64,000 nucleotides of DNA, taken from NCBI GenBank assembly GCA_003024785.1, contig PUQB01000382.1:178237-242236 (forward strand), given 5' to 3'. The stretch is from Selaginella tamariscina (Eukaryota; Streptophyta; Lycopodiopsida; Selaginellales; Selaginellaceae). The position numbers and the translations under genes are program-made. Within the stretch, counting starts at the first letter, position 1. The number at the start of each line of letters is the position of its first letter. Of this stretch, positions 1 through 13,090 are shown in pieces. The notes below the pieces were generated by a model. The model did not search any database. It saw only the letters and a program-made list of their open reading frames with translations, and was not told the origin of the DNA.

Positions 1-70
1 TGCGTGTAAAACACATATAATATAGTTCGCATACTTTAGAAAGCTTAGTCGTACAGACGTCGTTGTGCAG

Positions 71-2382
71 GATTTGGCACACAATTTGCTGAGACAACCG
101 GAGTTAAAGAAAGGCAGTTTATCTGCAAACAGCATTGATGCCACTTTAGTGTCAGGAGACATGCTAGCCTACAAGACGGTTCAGAGGGGACACAAGGAGA
201 ACTTGTATATCAAACTTGTCAATCCAAGGAAGGATCCAGTACTCGTCAATCTCATACTGCCTACGGAAGTCAAATCAGAGAATTGCAAGTACAAAGCTAA
301 TTGGTTTTGGCAAGGAGAGAAGCCCCAACTGCACACTCAGAGTACCACATTCAGCTTCAGGAGTGAAGCTGAGACGGAAGGCATCATCCCGGGACATGGG
401 CAGTTATTAATGGGTCCGGTGACATTCCAACCAAAACATAAATGCGATTGGTCCGGGCTTCTTTTCATTAAGAACAACATTTCCGGCTTGGAATGGATCC
501 CATTGCGTGGACGAGGTGGTTCTGGGAATCTACTTTTTTTAAAAGGTAGTTCTCCAGTTCAGAAGCTCACTGTGGTTATGGAAGACCAACATAACCTGAC
601 ATGTGACACTAGAGTCTACAAAAGAGGCTTTCAGGTGAAGAATACTGGGGATGTAGCGGTAGAGGTTTATGGAGTAGATTTATCTCATGCTCCAGGTGTC
701 GCTCTCGACAAGGGGTCAGGTTTCAAGCTAGCAGCAGGTAAAACAGCCGACATGATGGTTTTCTATGAAGCAGACGTACGAGCCGCAGCAGGTGAACGGG
801 TAGTTAGAATGGCTACTTTGCTGGGGCTCTCAAAGTGTCTGTAGCTGCCAAGTTACCTCCAGAGTTGGTTGCTCTCTGCAGAGATACACACGAGCAGATG
901 GCTTTGTCTATTAGCGTGTGTGCCCTTGTTTTAGTTTTGGGGGTCTTTTCATGGCTACTCCTCCAAGAGGTGTCATCTGGACAATCAACAGCTAGCACGC
1001 GGAGTCCCAAGATCTCGAAATGGAAAAGAACTTGGAGAAACATTGCCAGTGTCCTTAGCTTTTGGAGGCTGACAACGTTGAACGTGACTGTTACTCGTAA
1101 GAAGAAGTCGGATGAGCATCCACAGCTGAAACCGGTGGTGACTCTTCGGACGTCTGACTACCCTGTAAGTTTTAGTACTAGTTTAGTTTGCTACAGTAGT
1201 GTCCTTGCCAGACGCATAGGTAGTGTAGCTTATAAACTCAGATACACGAGTCAGATGTAAAGGTAGTTCGACTCTGGTTGCCTCCTGATCTAATATGGAT
1301 TACTTAAATGTTAATTTAACACATATAAATTAATACGTATTGGACTACTAAACTTATCTTATAGACAGGTTTGTAAGATGTTTGTTTTCATATGTATGTC
1401 ATTAATACATATTAACCTGTACACCAATAGAACTTGTTAAGCACCATTTTATTCACAAATTGCTGCGTTCTATTCTCTCTCTCTATATATGTATATATAA
1501 TCTTCGAATATATGTGTGTGTGTATTTATGCATGTTTTGTTACACAGGTATGTCTGTCTGCTGAAAGGCCAAGACTACTAGAAAAATGAAGAGGAGCAAA
1601 AGCAACAACTCATCTGGATCGGCTAGTCCACACTCAAGCTCAGAGTCTGAGATGAAAATCCCACCAATCGAGAGGATCTTAAACTCCTCGAGGCTGTCAG
1701 AAACAAAACCGTCACTGAGGAGAAGCATGAAGTCTCGTAGCAGCCTAAAGGACAAGGAGCTTGTTGTGGACAAGGAAATACACGAAGAAGCTGTGAAAAT
1801 CCCATCAAAGGTACGTACCCATAAACCCATAGAAACAAAGATCCTCAGGGGGAATATAGACATCCCAACACCGAAACACACTGGGACAGTGATATCCAAT
1901 CCTCTAGCAACAGCACCTGGTGTAAATGAGCAAGTTTCAAGAACACTAGTGAGCAACTTAAATGTAGGAGAGAGTACTGAAGTGAATAACCACACCTTGA
2001 AAACTCAAGGTAACGGTAAACAGCTCACTTCTATTGGTCTTCTCCGGAGAGAAGCTGCACAGTTCACTATCCATAAACCAGAGAAGAAGAAACAGGAGCC
2101 CCTATATGACATATGGGGCGACCACTTTGCAGAGATTTCTAGCAACTTGTCGACGCCTTCCACTAGTAACCCACAGGGTTTGTTGGGCAGTCCCTCTTCT
2201 CCCAAAGCCTCCCAACCACCACTAGTAAACCACAGTTTCCAAGTTCTGAGGAACATACCGAGGATTTCATGATGGGTAACTTGCTCAACTTGCTTCCTGA
2301 GATTGAGACGTATACTGGTATTCCGGACTGGAACTTTCAACCTGTATATAAGGGCGTCCATGTTCAGAAACTGTATATGTAG
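71..2382 (+). CDS. TMEM131-like membrane protein, 3' part, two apparent frameshifts
   Basis: The window opens just upstream of an acceptor (GTGCAG, ending at 70). One exon runs 71-1164 to a GTAAGT donor; the last exon begins near 1568 after an AG and ends at TAG 2380-2382. The first exon encodes a beta-rich lumenal segment with the family-like stretch WIPLRGRGGSGNLLFLKGS (about 493-550), then 'FQVKNTGDVAVEVYGVDLS', and later LPPELVALC followed by a hydrophobic span of about 22 residues (from about 898) that reads as the single transmembrane helix. The last exon is a Ser/Lys-rich cytoplasmic tail. TMEM131 proteins are ER-to-Golgi membrane proteins with PapD-like domains that in animals help procollagen export; the plant role is not established. 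Two breaks are visible. Near 807-812 the frame must shift by one base to join GERVVR to YFAGALKVSVAAKLPPEL. Near 2225-2240 the ORF ends at 2272, while a neighbouring frame continues to 2382. Either sequence errors or early pseudogenisation. The family call is fairly sure, intactness is not. Confidence 0.68.
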
Positions 2383-2579
2383 ATCAATAACATCAATAAC
2401 ATATCATTAATGTACAAAGTCTATGAACATACATCATTATAACCTCTTAAGTAGATATCCCATGGATAAACTGTGATTCTAGTCGTATTTACCCAAACTA
2501 AACTACATTAATGGAAGCCTTATTAAAGAACTCAAATACGAGGGGTCGTAACAACTACCATCGACTAGTTATGGGATTT

Positions 2580-2584
<5 letters not shown>

Positions 2585-2623
<39 letters not shown>

Positions 2624-2631
2624 ATATATAT

Positions 2632-2678
<47 letters not shown>
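2585..2678. repeat. (CT)n-TA-(GA)n palindromic hairpin
   Basis: A run of CT dinucleotides (about 2585-2617) passes through a short TA-rich centre (ATCTATATATATATTATATATAG) into a GA run (2639-2677). The two halves are reverse complements, so the whole can fold into one nearly perfect hairpin of about 90 nt. It lies about 200 bp past the TMEM131-like stop codon. Confidence 0.85.
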
Positions 2679-2681
<3 letters not shown>

Positions 2682-2699
2682 CATAGATATATAGAACTC

Positions 2700-5130
2700 G
2701 GTTAAATAAGTTCCTGGTATAGGTAAATTGGAAAGTATAATTATAGACAGCTCATACATATTTGGAAGCTTTGTCCCTATTGTTGTGGGGTTGCAAGCAT
2801 GCCACAGGTGTGGCCTAGTTGTGTGGCATCCATGTGTATGGTATTAAGAAAATGTATTTTATAACATGCTTATATTTATTTTATTATGATTTGGTATCTT
2901 TACATATAATATTACATAAATGACTAGTGAATATTTTATTTATCAATTTAATGGATTCCTAGACAAAGACAGACCAACTTTTCAAACAAGATTGATTGGT
3001 AGAACGTTGAAAATGAATGTTATATATTAAATTAGAAGGCCCCGTCATTGTTTTAACTTTTAACTCAGGTGAAGAAGTTAAACGAGAATCAATATGTAGA
3101 GATTCTACTTAAATATAATTATATACTTAAGATAAAGCTACGTATATATACTTCTATTTACGTATATACTCTTAAATTTTTAAAAATTATCAATTTGGAA
3201 CTTCATATATTTTAGTTTATAAGTTAAAATATTTAACTCAAAAATAATCAATTAAACATGTATTGAAAATATAATATAGCTATTTAAAGGATTCTCTTTC
3301 ACTACGATTCTCTATAGAGAATATATATATTTCATTTCAATTCAAACACAAACGAAAAAACAAGAAAATATTTGATTACATTTTAAATAAAGTGACTAAC
3401 ATTTGCATTTTTGAATAAAATTTATATTAAAAATAGAAATGTTATATGCAGTTTGTTAAAATGTTTTATATTTATATTGACATAGATACTCTTATTTTTA
3501 TATAAATTAGTCACATAAATACTCTATGTGATAGACTTTTTATATTTTTTTAATTTCTTTATGTTTATATGATTAAATTTTAAATGTTAATGTCAAAATT
3601 AAAATTAGGTGTGGCTTGACTTATTATATTTAATTTAAAGTTTTAAACGTGTATTAAAGTTAATAAGAGTATTTATGATATATATTAATTTTATAAATCA
3701 ATATGACATGCTGGTTCCAACTACATTCTTTCTTGTAATCATTTTGGTATTTTAAAATATCTGTACTAAACAATAAAATCTTTTGTTATTATTATTATTA
3801 TAGAAATAATATCAATATCGACAGTAATATTAGAAATGCATAATATCATTTTGTTATATAACAAATTCTCATAAACCTTACTAATGTAAGTATTTATCTT
3901 TTTATTTTTCAGCTATTTATTAAGCGACACTAATGTATATAAGTTAGTGTCTCTCTCTATATATAGGCACACACACAAGTCACACCTTTGTACGTTGTGT
4001 ATGTGTGTATGTGTGTACACATGGTTTTGTGAATCCAAGGACTTGGGAGAACAAAATGCAAGTTGCATCATTTCTCAGGTACACTCGTGTGTGTGTGTGT
4101 GTGGTATAAACACCCACACATAATTCTATACATGTACATATACATGCATAATATACTTATGTGTGTGTATTTCAGACGATTTTTGCACTCAGTACAGGAA
4201 GCAATGATTATATTAACCTTACTACGCATCGTATGGTTTCTTTTCTCAAACTTTGTCCAGGTCAGATATTTGCAATACATACACATAGATATGTGTTCAG
4301 ATATACTTATTTATATTTATATATTTTTAAATCAATATTTATATTTTTAAATAATTTTTTTAAAAATGAATCTTTTTTATAAAATTTAAAAATTAATATT
4401 TGTATATTCTTAAATAATCTTTATATTCTGTATCTTAAATATGTTTAGATGGTTTATAAATAAAATACCAACGACAAAATATTAAGATAAACATTAGTAA
4501 ATTTATTACATTGCAATGCAATAATGATAACAACAACAATATTATTATTGTTAATTTTATTTTAAAATTGTAAGTTTATAAATTTAAATATATTTTAGTT
4601 TTAATGTGTAGATTAGTGCTGCAGTTTATATTTGAACAAGAGAATCTCATTGTTGATTTAAAATTAAAATTAAAATAAAAATATTTATATTATGTGATTA
4701 ATGTATTTAATGTATTTAATGTATTTAATAATATTTTAAATTAAAAACTATAATATATAATTCAGAAGAAAAAAAAAATACTCTCTTTCTAAATTCAGAT
4801 TGCATATGTAAAAATAACTATAAAATTAAAATATATTTATACTACCGTATAGATTATTACGTCTCCACAACACACATACATCTATATCTATCTGTCTATC
4901 TTTCTATAACACGTTATATGTTTATATTAATATTGTGGTATATATATACACACAAGAATATTATTCATGTGTTTATTTATTATTTCTAAATATCTCAATT
5001 TTCATGACAAGCTAATTTTTAATTCAAAATTGCCTCATGTAACTATTTCCATCATTACAATTAATTAAAAAGTATAATTTATGAGAACAATATTACCCTT
5101 ACATTTATAATCTTTTACTAATTTATAACG
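2700..5130. other. AT-rich spacer, no gene seen
   Basis: Strongly AT-rich DNA with short TG/CA and TA runs (3940-4020, 4086-4105, 4940-4960). The open frames here (for example 4063-4350) are made of microsatellite or low-complexity sequence and show no splice-supported coding structure. I recognise nothing functional. Confidence 0.6.
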
Positions 5131-5131
5131 T

Positions 5132-5286
<155 letters not shown>

Positions 5287-5459
5287 TTTAAACTCAGAAG
5301 GATTTACTAAACTATTTATATAATTTAAAATACATCCTTTAATTTAAAGGGACATTATTAAAGTGTGATGCGTATGTAAAAGCAAGTACATATACTTGGC
5401 CGTTCCCGTGATATTCCCCTGTTTAACGTCATACATGCGTCCTATACACGTCAAGTATA

Positions 5460-5787
5460 CAATATATATATGTATGTATGTATGTATGTGTATGTATATG
5501 TATGTATGTATGCACGTGTGTGTATATATATAACTATATAGTACATCTTAAATTGTATGTGTATTATACAGTTATACATACATACAACATACATATATAT
5601 ATATATACATATATTCATATACATATGTGTGTATATATAACTGTATAGTATATCAGAAATATGCTATATTACGTAAACAATACACATGTATATACACATA
5701 GATACATATGTATATATATTGTGGAGAATAAGGTATATACATATATTATATACATATTATATATCTACTTTCAGAATACATATACAT

Positions 5788-5820
<33 letters not shown>

Positions 5821-5835
5821 AAATACACATACACA
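5460..5835. repeat. Mixed TATG/TACA/CA/TA microsatellite cluster
   Basis: Tandem TATG (5470-5512), TA and TG runs, then (CA)n (5788-5802) passing into (TA)n (5803-5821). Related sequence ('TATATAACT.TATAGTA') occurs twice, at about 5524-5545 and 5633-5652. The small open frames over this stretch are repeat translations. Confidence 0.75.
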
Positions 5836-5899
5836 TCTACTACTTACACGTATGTGTACTGGGAGAAATGATGAGACGCATGCACGACGTTAAACACGC

Positions 5900-7490
5900 C
5901 AGATTTACACATGTATGATTGAGATATGTAATGCATGAATAACCCATTATTGATATTTGAGTTTATTTTAAGTACATTTTAATTTCTTAAAATTATAAAT
6001 GTATTTAAAAATGAAATTTATGAAGACATGTCCTTAGTATACTTCATTGTTTAAATATAATAAAATTTAAATCATTCAATTAAAATATATTCTTAAAATA
6101 TCATTTTTACTTAATATCAATTTTATTAAACATGAGATATTATTAAAAAAAGTTATTTATTTCTGATTTTTAATTTTTACATCGATTCAAGTGTAAACAA
6201 GATGTTATTGTAATGTTCTTATGACTATTATTTTGATAAATATATACGAGTATAATCTAGTATATTCTCATGATGAATTATCCGCATGTCATTAATTTGT
6301 ATCAATAATTTTTAAAAAGTTTAAATTATTATTTAAACATTAATGTAAAATAGTTTAACTTTATTAAAACTTTATTAAAAATAGTTTAAATTTTAAATTT
6401 AATAAAAATGGTTAAAATAGTTAGACTTTTTATATTATATTTAATTTCTTCATGTTTATAATGATTAATGTTAGAATTAAAATTATTGTGGCTTGACTTA
6501 ATAAATTTTAATTTATTAAGTTTATAATGTGTATTAGAGCTAATATAAGTATTAATGTTAATAGAAATATCTTTAAAAAATAAAATGTAAATTTAAACTT
6601 TGAGGGTAAATATGAGAAAGTTTAAGGATATATATGTAATTTTCTCTATAATTAATCATCATTTATAAACTAAAGAAATTAGGGAAAAACAATCTTAATA
6701 GATATAAAAAAACCATTTCTACATCATAACTATTTTAATTCAATTTTAAAATTATAAAAACTTAAAATATCCTATTAATATCATATTAGATAAAATAATC
6801 TTTGAATATTGTTACGGTTGATGGAATATAAATATATTCAGTTTATAATGGCATGAAAATTCTTACATCTTACTCCATATATAGATTTAATTATATTTAG
6901 ATTTTTGTTAATGTATATTCAAATGTTTTAAATTTTATAGAGCCTTCAATTTTTCAAAGTCCAAAATCATCCCAGATTATAGTAAATTTAAAGCTTAAAA
7001 AAGCTATTAAACTTCTTAAATTTGCATACAGGTAAATTTTGATCACTTAATCTATAAAAGCAAGCTTTAAAAACTTCATAGAATTAAATTAAAGTTTAAA
7101 TATTTAACTATACACAACGACAAAGACATAAATTTATTATTTTATGTATACACACATGTACATTGCAAGTTAATTTACACTGCAAGTCAAGGTGAAATTA
7201 GAATATATATTTGCTTAGTCTTCATTTAAAGATACTTAATTTAATTTAGGTTTTAAATTTAAATAAAATTAGAAACATATCGTCTTAAAATTTAAGAACA
7301 TCAACTATAATTAATATATCTTTATATAATAAATTAGTAACTGCTATTTCTTGTGGTATTCACAGGTAAATACAGTTTAATTATTATAATGCTAAAATTG
7401 AAGAAGAGCGTGAGGGGTTGTCTGAGGTAAATACACTATTAAATTCTACATACCTTTGTTAATAATATATAGTAGTACCATCTTTTAATC
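5900..7490. other. AT-rich spacer, nothing recognised
   Basis: Low-complexity AT-rich DNA without a coding frame of note, a splice-supported exon or an RNA gene I can recognise. Confidence 0.55.
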
Positions 7491-7499
7491 ACAATTAAT

Positions 7500-8340
7500 C
7501 AAGTTAAATACATATTATATTAATTAATTTTTGTTCTATAGCTATGAAAGACACAAGGAAGAAAAGAAATAGTTTTTCATCACTCACTTGTTTCAGAGCT
7601 TAACGTTAACTATATTTAAATATGCGGTTTAATGCATTTGGGATACTTTAAATTTTAAAACTTCTTACTATTATTGGTCGCTTAAATTATTTAAATACTT
7701 CCTAAACAACATACTTTAAGAGATAACTTTACATAACAACATATAACACTGAGAGCTCGTATTGGGGAAGTTTTTCTTCTATAGCAAGTGTTTTGTAGAA
7801 AATTTCACAAAATATTATAATTATTGTTGAATTATATAAACTATAGTAAAAATATTTTAAAGCATATTTTACACTTTATAGAATAGTTCTAAATAAAATA
7901 TTCAAAAAGATTACTTAAAAACGAAAATTTCATATTAATGTTCCTTATCCATAATCTCTAGTATAGTATACTTAAGATTAGACAGAGAATGTTATGTCGC
8001 TTTTAATTAATAGACAATTTCTTTTAATCAGTAACAAAAATATGCTAAGGCAACCCATTAAAATTGCACACAGGTTGAATATCGTTTAATATATTGTACA
8101 TTCTTGATACACACAGAATGCATAAATATATGGATGTATATATAAGCTAGACATATACGGTTTATTTATTTTCTATGTATATTATTTATTCTATTTTTAC
8201 TTGCACATGTGATATGTGTATATATTTAAACCACGAAATACATATAAACTACTGCGTGCCTATATTATTTAGCTATTTATCCACACACACATGTATATAT
8301 ATATATATATATATTAACTTGACAAATTAATTTATTTTGA
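7500..8340. repeat. Diverged duplicate of 20,050-21,150
   Basis: Shared blocks appear in the same order and orientation: 'ACTTTAAGAGATAA' (7710 and 20,099), 'GAGAGCTC.T' (7752 and 20,201), 'AACAAAAATATGC.AA' with 'CCATTAAAATTGCACAC' (8035-8070 and 20,805-20,845), and 'ACTTGCACATGTGATAT' near 8200 and 21,045. The second copy lies just upstream of methyltransferase copy A. No gene is visible in either. Confidence 0.55.
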
Positions 8341-8449
8341 TAAACAAATATATATAGTTTCAACCATTTCAGCATGGATTTGAAATTACATTTAGAATAT
8401 TGTGAACCCTCGTTCTCTATAAACTAGAATATTTCTATATCTGTGATTT

Positions 8450-10310
8450 TTATACAAAATTTATATAATTATAATTTTAGGTATACACAGTTTGATATAC
8501 TGTATATACACTGTTCTGTACATGCCTTACAACAGTAAAACTTAAAACTATTAATGTTGATTAAAAGATTTCTGTGTAATACTGTAATAGAATTTGGAAT
8601 GTCCATATTACTTGTGATTCTATCTATGTACTTTGCATTAGAAGCATGGGAATGGTGGACACAAACGAACGATTTAAAATCACTGTCCTGACTCTTGGTT
8701 CATTTAAAAGTTTTAATAGTGCGAGTTATAGTCCTTAATAAAGCATGTCATTTCATAATCAGAAATATTATTTAAGTTTGTTTTTCTTGATATTATTACC
8801 TGCTTTAATACTACGTCAAAAGTCACATATGAAATAAATATAAATAAATTAAGTAATTTTTTAATCAATATGAATATAATTGAAAACTTTATAATTAAGA
8901 GAGTAAATTTTAACAATTCAATTAATAATAGGTTAGCTCTTGCTTTTATAATTTAAATGACGATCAAGAGAGCAAGAGAGATTTAATTTTATAATTAAAG
9001 AAAAGGAATTTAAAATACAATTTTAAATTATTTAATTACTAATTAGTATAGTAGGTAAATTAACTCTCAACTTAGACTAAGTACTCAATGGTTTAAAACA
9101 ATATTTGGCCTATATAATTATAAATACTATTCTTAAAAAGAATATGAGTTATTTAAGATAATTTAAATTAAACTAATGAAAATGAATGAATGAACTATTT
9201 AACATCCATTCTAACTCAATAATACAATCGATGTTAAGTAAGCTATCATTCCATCACATTCATTGGATTTGAATATAAGATGCGAAAATTGGTTTGTTTT
9301 AACTATACATAACTTGTCTTATATTTAATATTCTATATATAATATATAAGGTCCACGTAACACATGGATAGTTTAAAAATGCTTGTGTGGTAACTTACAT
9401 TTGCTATTTGCTATTTTGTATCCCAGGTCTTACTTACCTAAATAATTAGATAATATTTAGCTAAAAAAAGATGAGTATAAATATCTATTTATATATTTTT
9501 TTAATCTTATTAACTTTGGTACACACATATCACTTCTTGTCAATATCAACACGTAAGACATACTGCTCATACTCGCTCTGGAAATCATCGTGCCAGATGG
9601 TGTACTTGTTGTCTTGGAGATTCTCCACTTTGTAACTACGTCCCCAAGCCATGGGCAGTCCCAGTATATATAAACAACTCTCTCACCACTCTCATTCACA
9701 AGATCAAAAGATCCTTCAGTACCAGTTGCACTGAATTGTCTTCCTGAGCTTGATATCCATGCTCGCCCATATCTTCCTGTGAATACCTTGCCTTCTGGAC
9801 TTGCAACCTCTGTTGTATCATCTATAGTAACCCATTTACCCCAGCCTAACCATGCGTTTCTCACCTGCAGAATTTATATATAAGAAAACCACATAGCAAT
9901 CGAACCAGTGCCTATTTTTTGGTGTAAAATTTACATTTTAAATACATAATTTTATGTATTATGCATTTAAAATCAGTGAAACTGGCCATATAAAAATATT
10001 TAATTATTAATTTAGTTTAATTACTAATCCATAACATTTTTGAACTACGGCTAGTTTCGTGCTGAAATGCAGATTTTGCACCCGAAAATAAGCACTGAAT
10101 AAAACTACTCTAGGAACAAAGACGAACAGAGAAACTTTGGACTGAAGACGTGTTTTAAATATAATAACAGTTGTGTGCACTATTTACAATGAGATTGTCA
10201 TCTCCCTTGTACCACACTCCTATGCTAGCCCAGATGCTTTCAGAACGCAGTTTACCATCACTGGGAAGAGATATTATGGTGCCTGAAATAAACACATGTT
10301 GTGTAATAAT
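8450..10310. repeat. Segmental duplication carrying aegerolysin copy 1 (partner 27,340-29,003)
   Basis: The 3' flank and exons 3 and 2 of the aegerolysin-family gene match 27,340-29,003 in direct orientation, for example 'GGAATGTCCATATTACTTG' at 8597 and 27,489. Similarity ends a short way 5' of exon 2 (about 10,305 here, about 29,003 there), so exon 1 is not part of the shared segment today. Confidence 0.75.
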
Positions 10311-10543
10311 CTTAGCAAGTATATGTTATACTCTAGTGTACAATATGTTGATAAATTGAAATTTGAAGCATATTTATACATAAGATCTGTATGACAAAAC
10401 TATACATACATACATACATACATAAATACACACACACACACACACACAAATTACTATAGGTACTAACCCTCTTGTTCTGCAGATGCAACTATAAAGAAAA
10501 GCATGAAAGAAAGGAAGAAGGCATAATATCTAAGGCAGTCCAT
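9530..10543 (-). CDS. Aegerolysin-family secreted protein, copy 1, one apparent frameshift
   Basis: Three exons on the minus strand with good junctions: exon 1 at 10,468-10,543, exon 2 at 10,188-10,282, exon 3 at 9530-9864. Exon 1 starts at ATG 10,543 and encodes a hydrophobic N-terminus ending ...VASA, a likely secretory signal peptide. Exons 2 and 3 give a mature protein of about 140 residues containing a GRxxSATGTEGSFDLV-like stretch and a YWDCPW motif, which I recognise as typical of aegerolysins. These are small beta-sandwich proteins that bind particular membrane lipids; some fungal members work with a pore-forming partner, many have no known toxicity. No MACPF-type partner is visible in this window. 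After YWDCPW the frame slips at a C-run (9642-9645, four C against five in copy 2), so exon 3 is 335 nt instead of 336 and the C-terminal strands are out of frame. The base could be a sequencing error. Confidence 0.72.
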
Positions 10544-10619
10544 TGCACTACAATGATTTTGCTGCAATATTATGCTCCCCTTTATATTGCTAATTTTATG
10601 TATAAATTATAATGTCAAT

Positions 10620-11355
10620 TATGCTACTTAGGCCACGAGATGCTTGCTCTTGTATTTTGGTATTAGTTGATAAGTCAATTTTTTTGAATAGTAAGTTTAT
10701 ACTATAAGATTTCAAACAGTTATATTAATTAATTAGAGCTACTATTACTATATAAAATGATTAAATTAATAGTTAAGGTTGAAAACATTAAAGATTAAGT
10801 TGTGAGTTATGATTTATAATATATTTAATTAACATATTTATCAGGATAAACAATAAAAATACATTAAACATAGATATATATTTAGGCACATATAATATGT
10901 TATGTATATAACACATATTTTAGACTTCAATGAAACAAACAAATACTGACTACGTTTTCATGCAAATAAATGTATGGACAAAATCTATTATAAAAATGTA
11001 CTTAATATTTACAGCTCAAGTGTCACAATTGGCTTTAACTTAAAATAAATCAACTTGTAAAAACTTGTTAATCCTTAGATATACTTTCGTGTTAAACATG
11101 TCTACATATGAAGCCATTTATATGTATATATTTGTTTCACATTAGAAAACTTAATTCATATTAAGTAATATATAACTTTATTATAAATTAATAACGTTTC
11201 GAGGAAAAAAAATTATTCATGAAATCTAGAAATTTCTTTATATATATAAAATCGATTATTTAAAGGTGTAACATAGGTGTAATACACTAGTCTCATATTA
11301 AATGCTTAAGCGAGTATCCCTGCAAAATGATATCATCACGTACTCCATATATATA

Positions 11356-11390
<35 letters not shown>

Positions 11391-12060
11391 GGCACAAAAT
11401 TTCTAGGATATCAGGAATATATCTTTTTCTTCTACAAGCGGCTTATATTTAATTTATTAATTTTAAAATTAATTTACCCGGATTTGTGCAGAGCGATACT
11501 TAATGGTCTTATATAAAGCATAATTAACTTAAACACGATATGTGATGCATATACCTACATTCTTGTGCAATCTATTGTCGTAAGGGACTGAGTGAATGTA
11601 TTTAATATATGTATATGTATAATCTTGAAATAACATATTAGAATTAATTGTGCAAACAACATAACAAAATTTCTAAATTGACATTGTTTTCAAGAACATT
11701 TAAATTTTTTTTATTTACTCAAATAAGCGAACGTTGCGAAGGCAGAGGCCGGCTTGTTTTTTGTGTTTAGGAGTCAAAATGAACGCTTTTTAAACATTAT
11801 TGGTACTCATTATGAATGCCATATATAAATCAGAGTTAGAGTTCTCTTATAAATAATATATAATTTAAAAACCTCCCTTTAAATTAATGAAACCTTGAAA
11901 TATTAATTTCAAATACCTTATAAATAAAATATTAGTCTATGGTGTGTATTGGGCAAGAAAAGTTAAGCGTGTGAGTTCGTGGAGGCACTCGATTCAGGGG
12001 TTTCTTGGGTAAATATTATAAAAACTTGAATAAAATTGGGTACATTGCAAACAAGTAAAT
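10620..12060. repeat. Dispersed spacer repeat related to 16,360-17,050 and 57,840-58,700
   Basis: The block at 10,635-10,710 ('TGCTCTTGTATTTTGG' ... 'TAAGTCAATTTTTTT') recurs at 16,380-16,425. The block at 11,195-11,340 (GAGGAAAAA, ATTTAAA, TATCCCTG) recurs at 16,670-16,935, 18,600-18,750 and 57,900-58,080. The block at 11,420-11,660 (CTTCTACAAGCG, then TGTGATGCATATAC, then TTTAATATATGTATA) recurs at 58,160-58,640. It contains a (TG)n tract at 11,353-11,388. No coding potential seen. Confidence 0.55.
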
Positions 12061-12429
12061 GCGTACATTAACAGACAAATACACACACATGGGGGTCCTA
12101 AGATACATGCATAACATGTATATGCATATATACATACATATATATATATAAACACATGTGATAAGTTTTAGAATTTGAAGGTTTTTGGCACTGTATTCAC
12201 AACATAAATTTAAGTTTAAGACACTTCTGTTGATTTATCTATGTAAATTACATCAGATATTTTTATGTCAGTCTTAAAAGAAAAACTTCATATTTGTTTA
12301 TGATAGCATTTATTACAAACGTTAGTATTATAAATTTAAATAAGGTAATAATTTTCCTCATATTTTTAATATTTATTAAACATTGTTTATGAAGTTTGTA
12401 ACCAATGTAAAATTCATGGTATCTCAAAA

Positions 12430-12830
12430 AAAAAAATTAAAATTAAAAACACACATTTTTTAATTTGATTTAAAATTTAAACTTATAATTTAAACTTAAT
12501 TCGATTGTGTCCAACCTCATGATCATTAAACTTATATTTAATTATTTATTTTTAATATTTTAAATTTTAAAATTGAAATAATATTTCAATGGTATGTTCG
12601 AATCCAGTATTTAAATTTTTTTTGAAATATTGAAAATGTGTGTTTTTAATTTTTAATTCTTACAAAATGATATTAACATATACACACACATTTTTCAATT
12701 TGATTTAAATTTAAATTTATAACTAAACTTGAATTTCAATTGTGTTCAACTTTATAATTCATTAAATTTATATTTAATTATTTATTTTTAATTTTTAAAA
12801 TTTAAAATTAAATGATATTTCAACAATCCA
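12430..12830. repeat. Tandem duplicate of a roughly 180-bp AT-rich unit
   Basis: The unit from about 12,440 (ACACACATTTTTTAATTTGATTTAAA ... TATTTCAA) is repeated from about 12,685 (ACACACATTTTTCAATTTGATTTAAA ... TATTTCAA). The two are clearly alignable but diverged. A related fragment lies near 59,380. Confidence 0.6.
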
Positions 12831-13090
12831 ATAATCAATATTACCAAGATTTAAGGTGCCAAATTAATTATGTTATTCACATTTTTAGATTAATAATTTA
12901 TATGATTTATTATTATTAAGGTCAATTTTATATGAATTTTTGTAAAAAATACATTTAAAAGTTTTACTTTAGGTTTCATTAAATTTATAAAAATTAAAAT
13001 CCATTAGTTGTGTGTGTTATTTATGTAAAGTGTATAACATGTTATGAATGAATTTATTATGAAAATTAAAGAAAGATGTGATGCAAATAA
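12580..13090. repeat. Inverted partner of 38,215-38,700
   Basis: Read on the other strand, 38,215-38,700 matches this segment in order: the aaaTGTGTGTTTTTAAT block, the AATCAATATTACCAAGATTTA block, the AAAACCTAAAGTAAAA block and the GATGTAAATAATAAAAT block. Both lie beside fossil methyltransferase exons, so they probably moved as part of larger duplications. Confidence 0.55.

Noticed and set aside
1540..1995. 151-codon minus-strand frame opposite the TMEM131-like last exon
   Set aside because: It is the complement of a Ser/Lys-rich coding exon, gives a low-complexity peptide and lacks splice or motif support.
2585..2678. Rho-independent terminator or bacterial regulatory hairpin
   Set aside because: The context is eukaryotic and the stem is a simple CT/GA repeat without a terminator-like GC stem.
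5661..5918. Open frames in TA/CA/TATG repeats (also at 4063, 16,632, 25,528, 34,190 and 48,308)
   Set aside because: Translations of microsatellites (YIYIYI, HTHTHT, SLSLSL, ERERER); no coding signal.
10171..10359. 62-codon plus-strand frame at the aegerolysin gene
   Set aside because: Complement of aegerolysin exon 2 and its intron.
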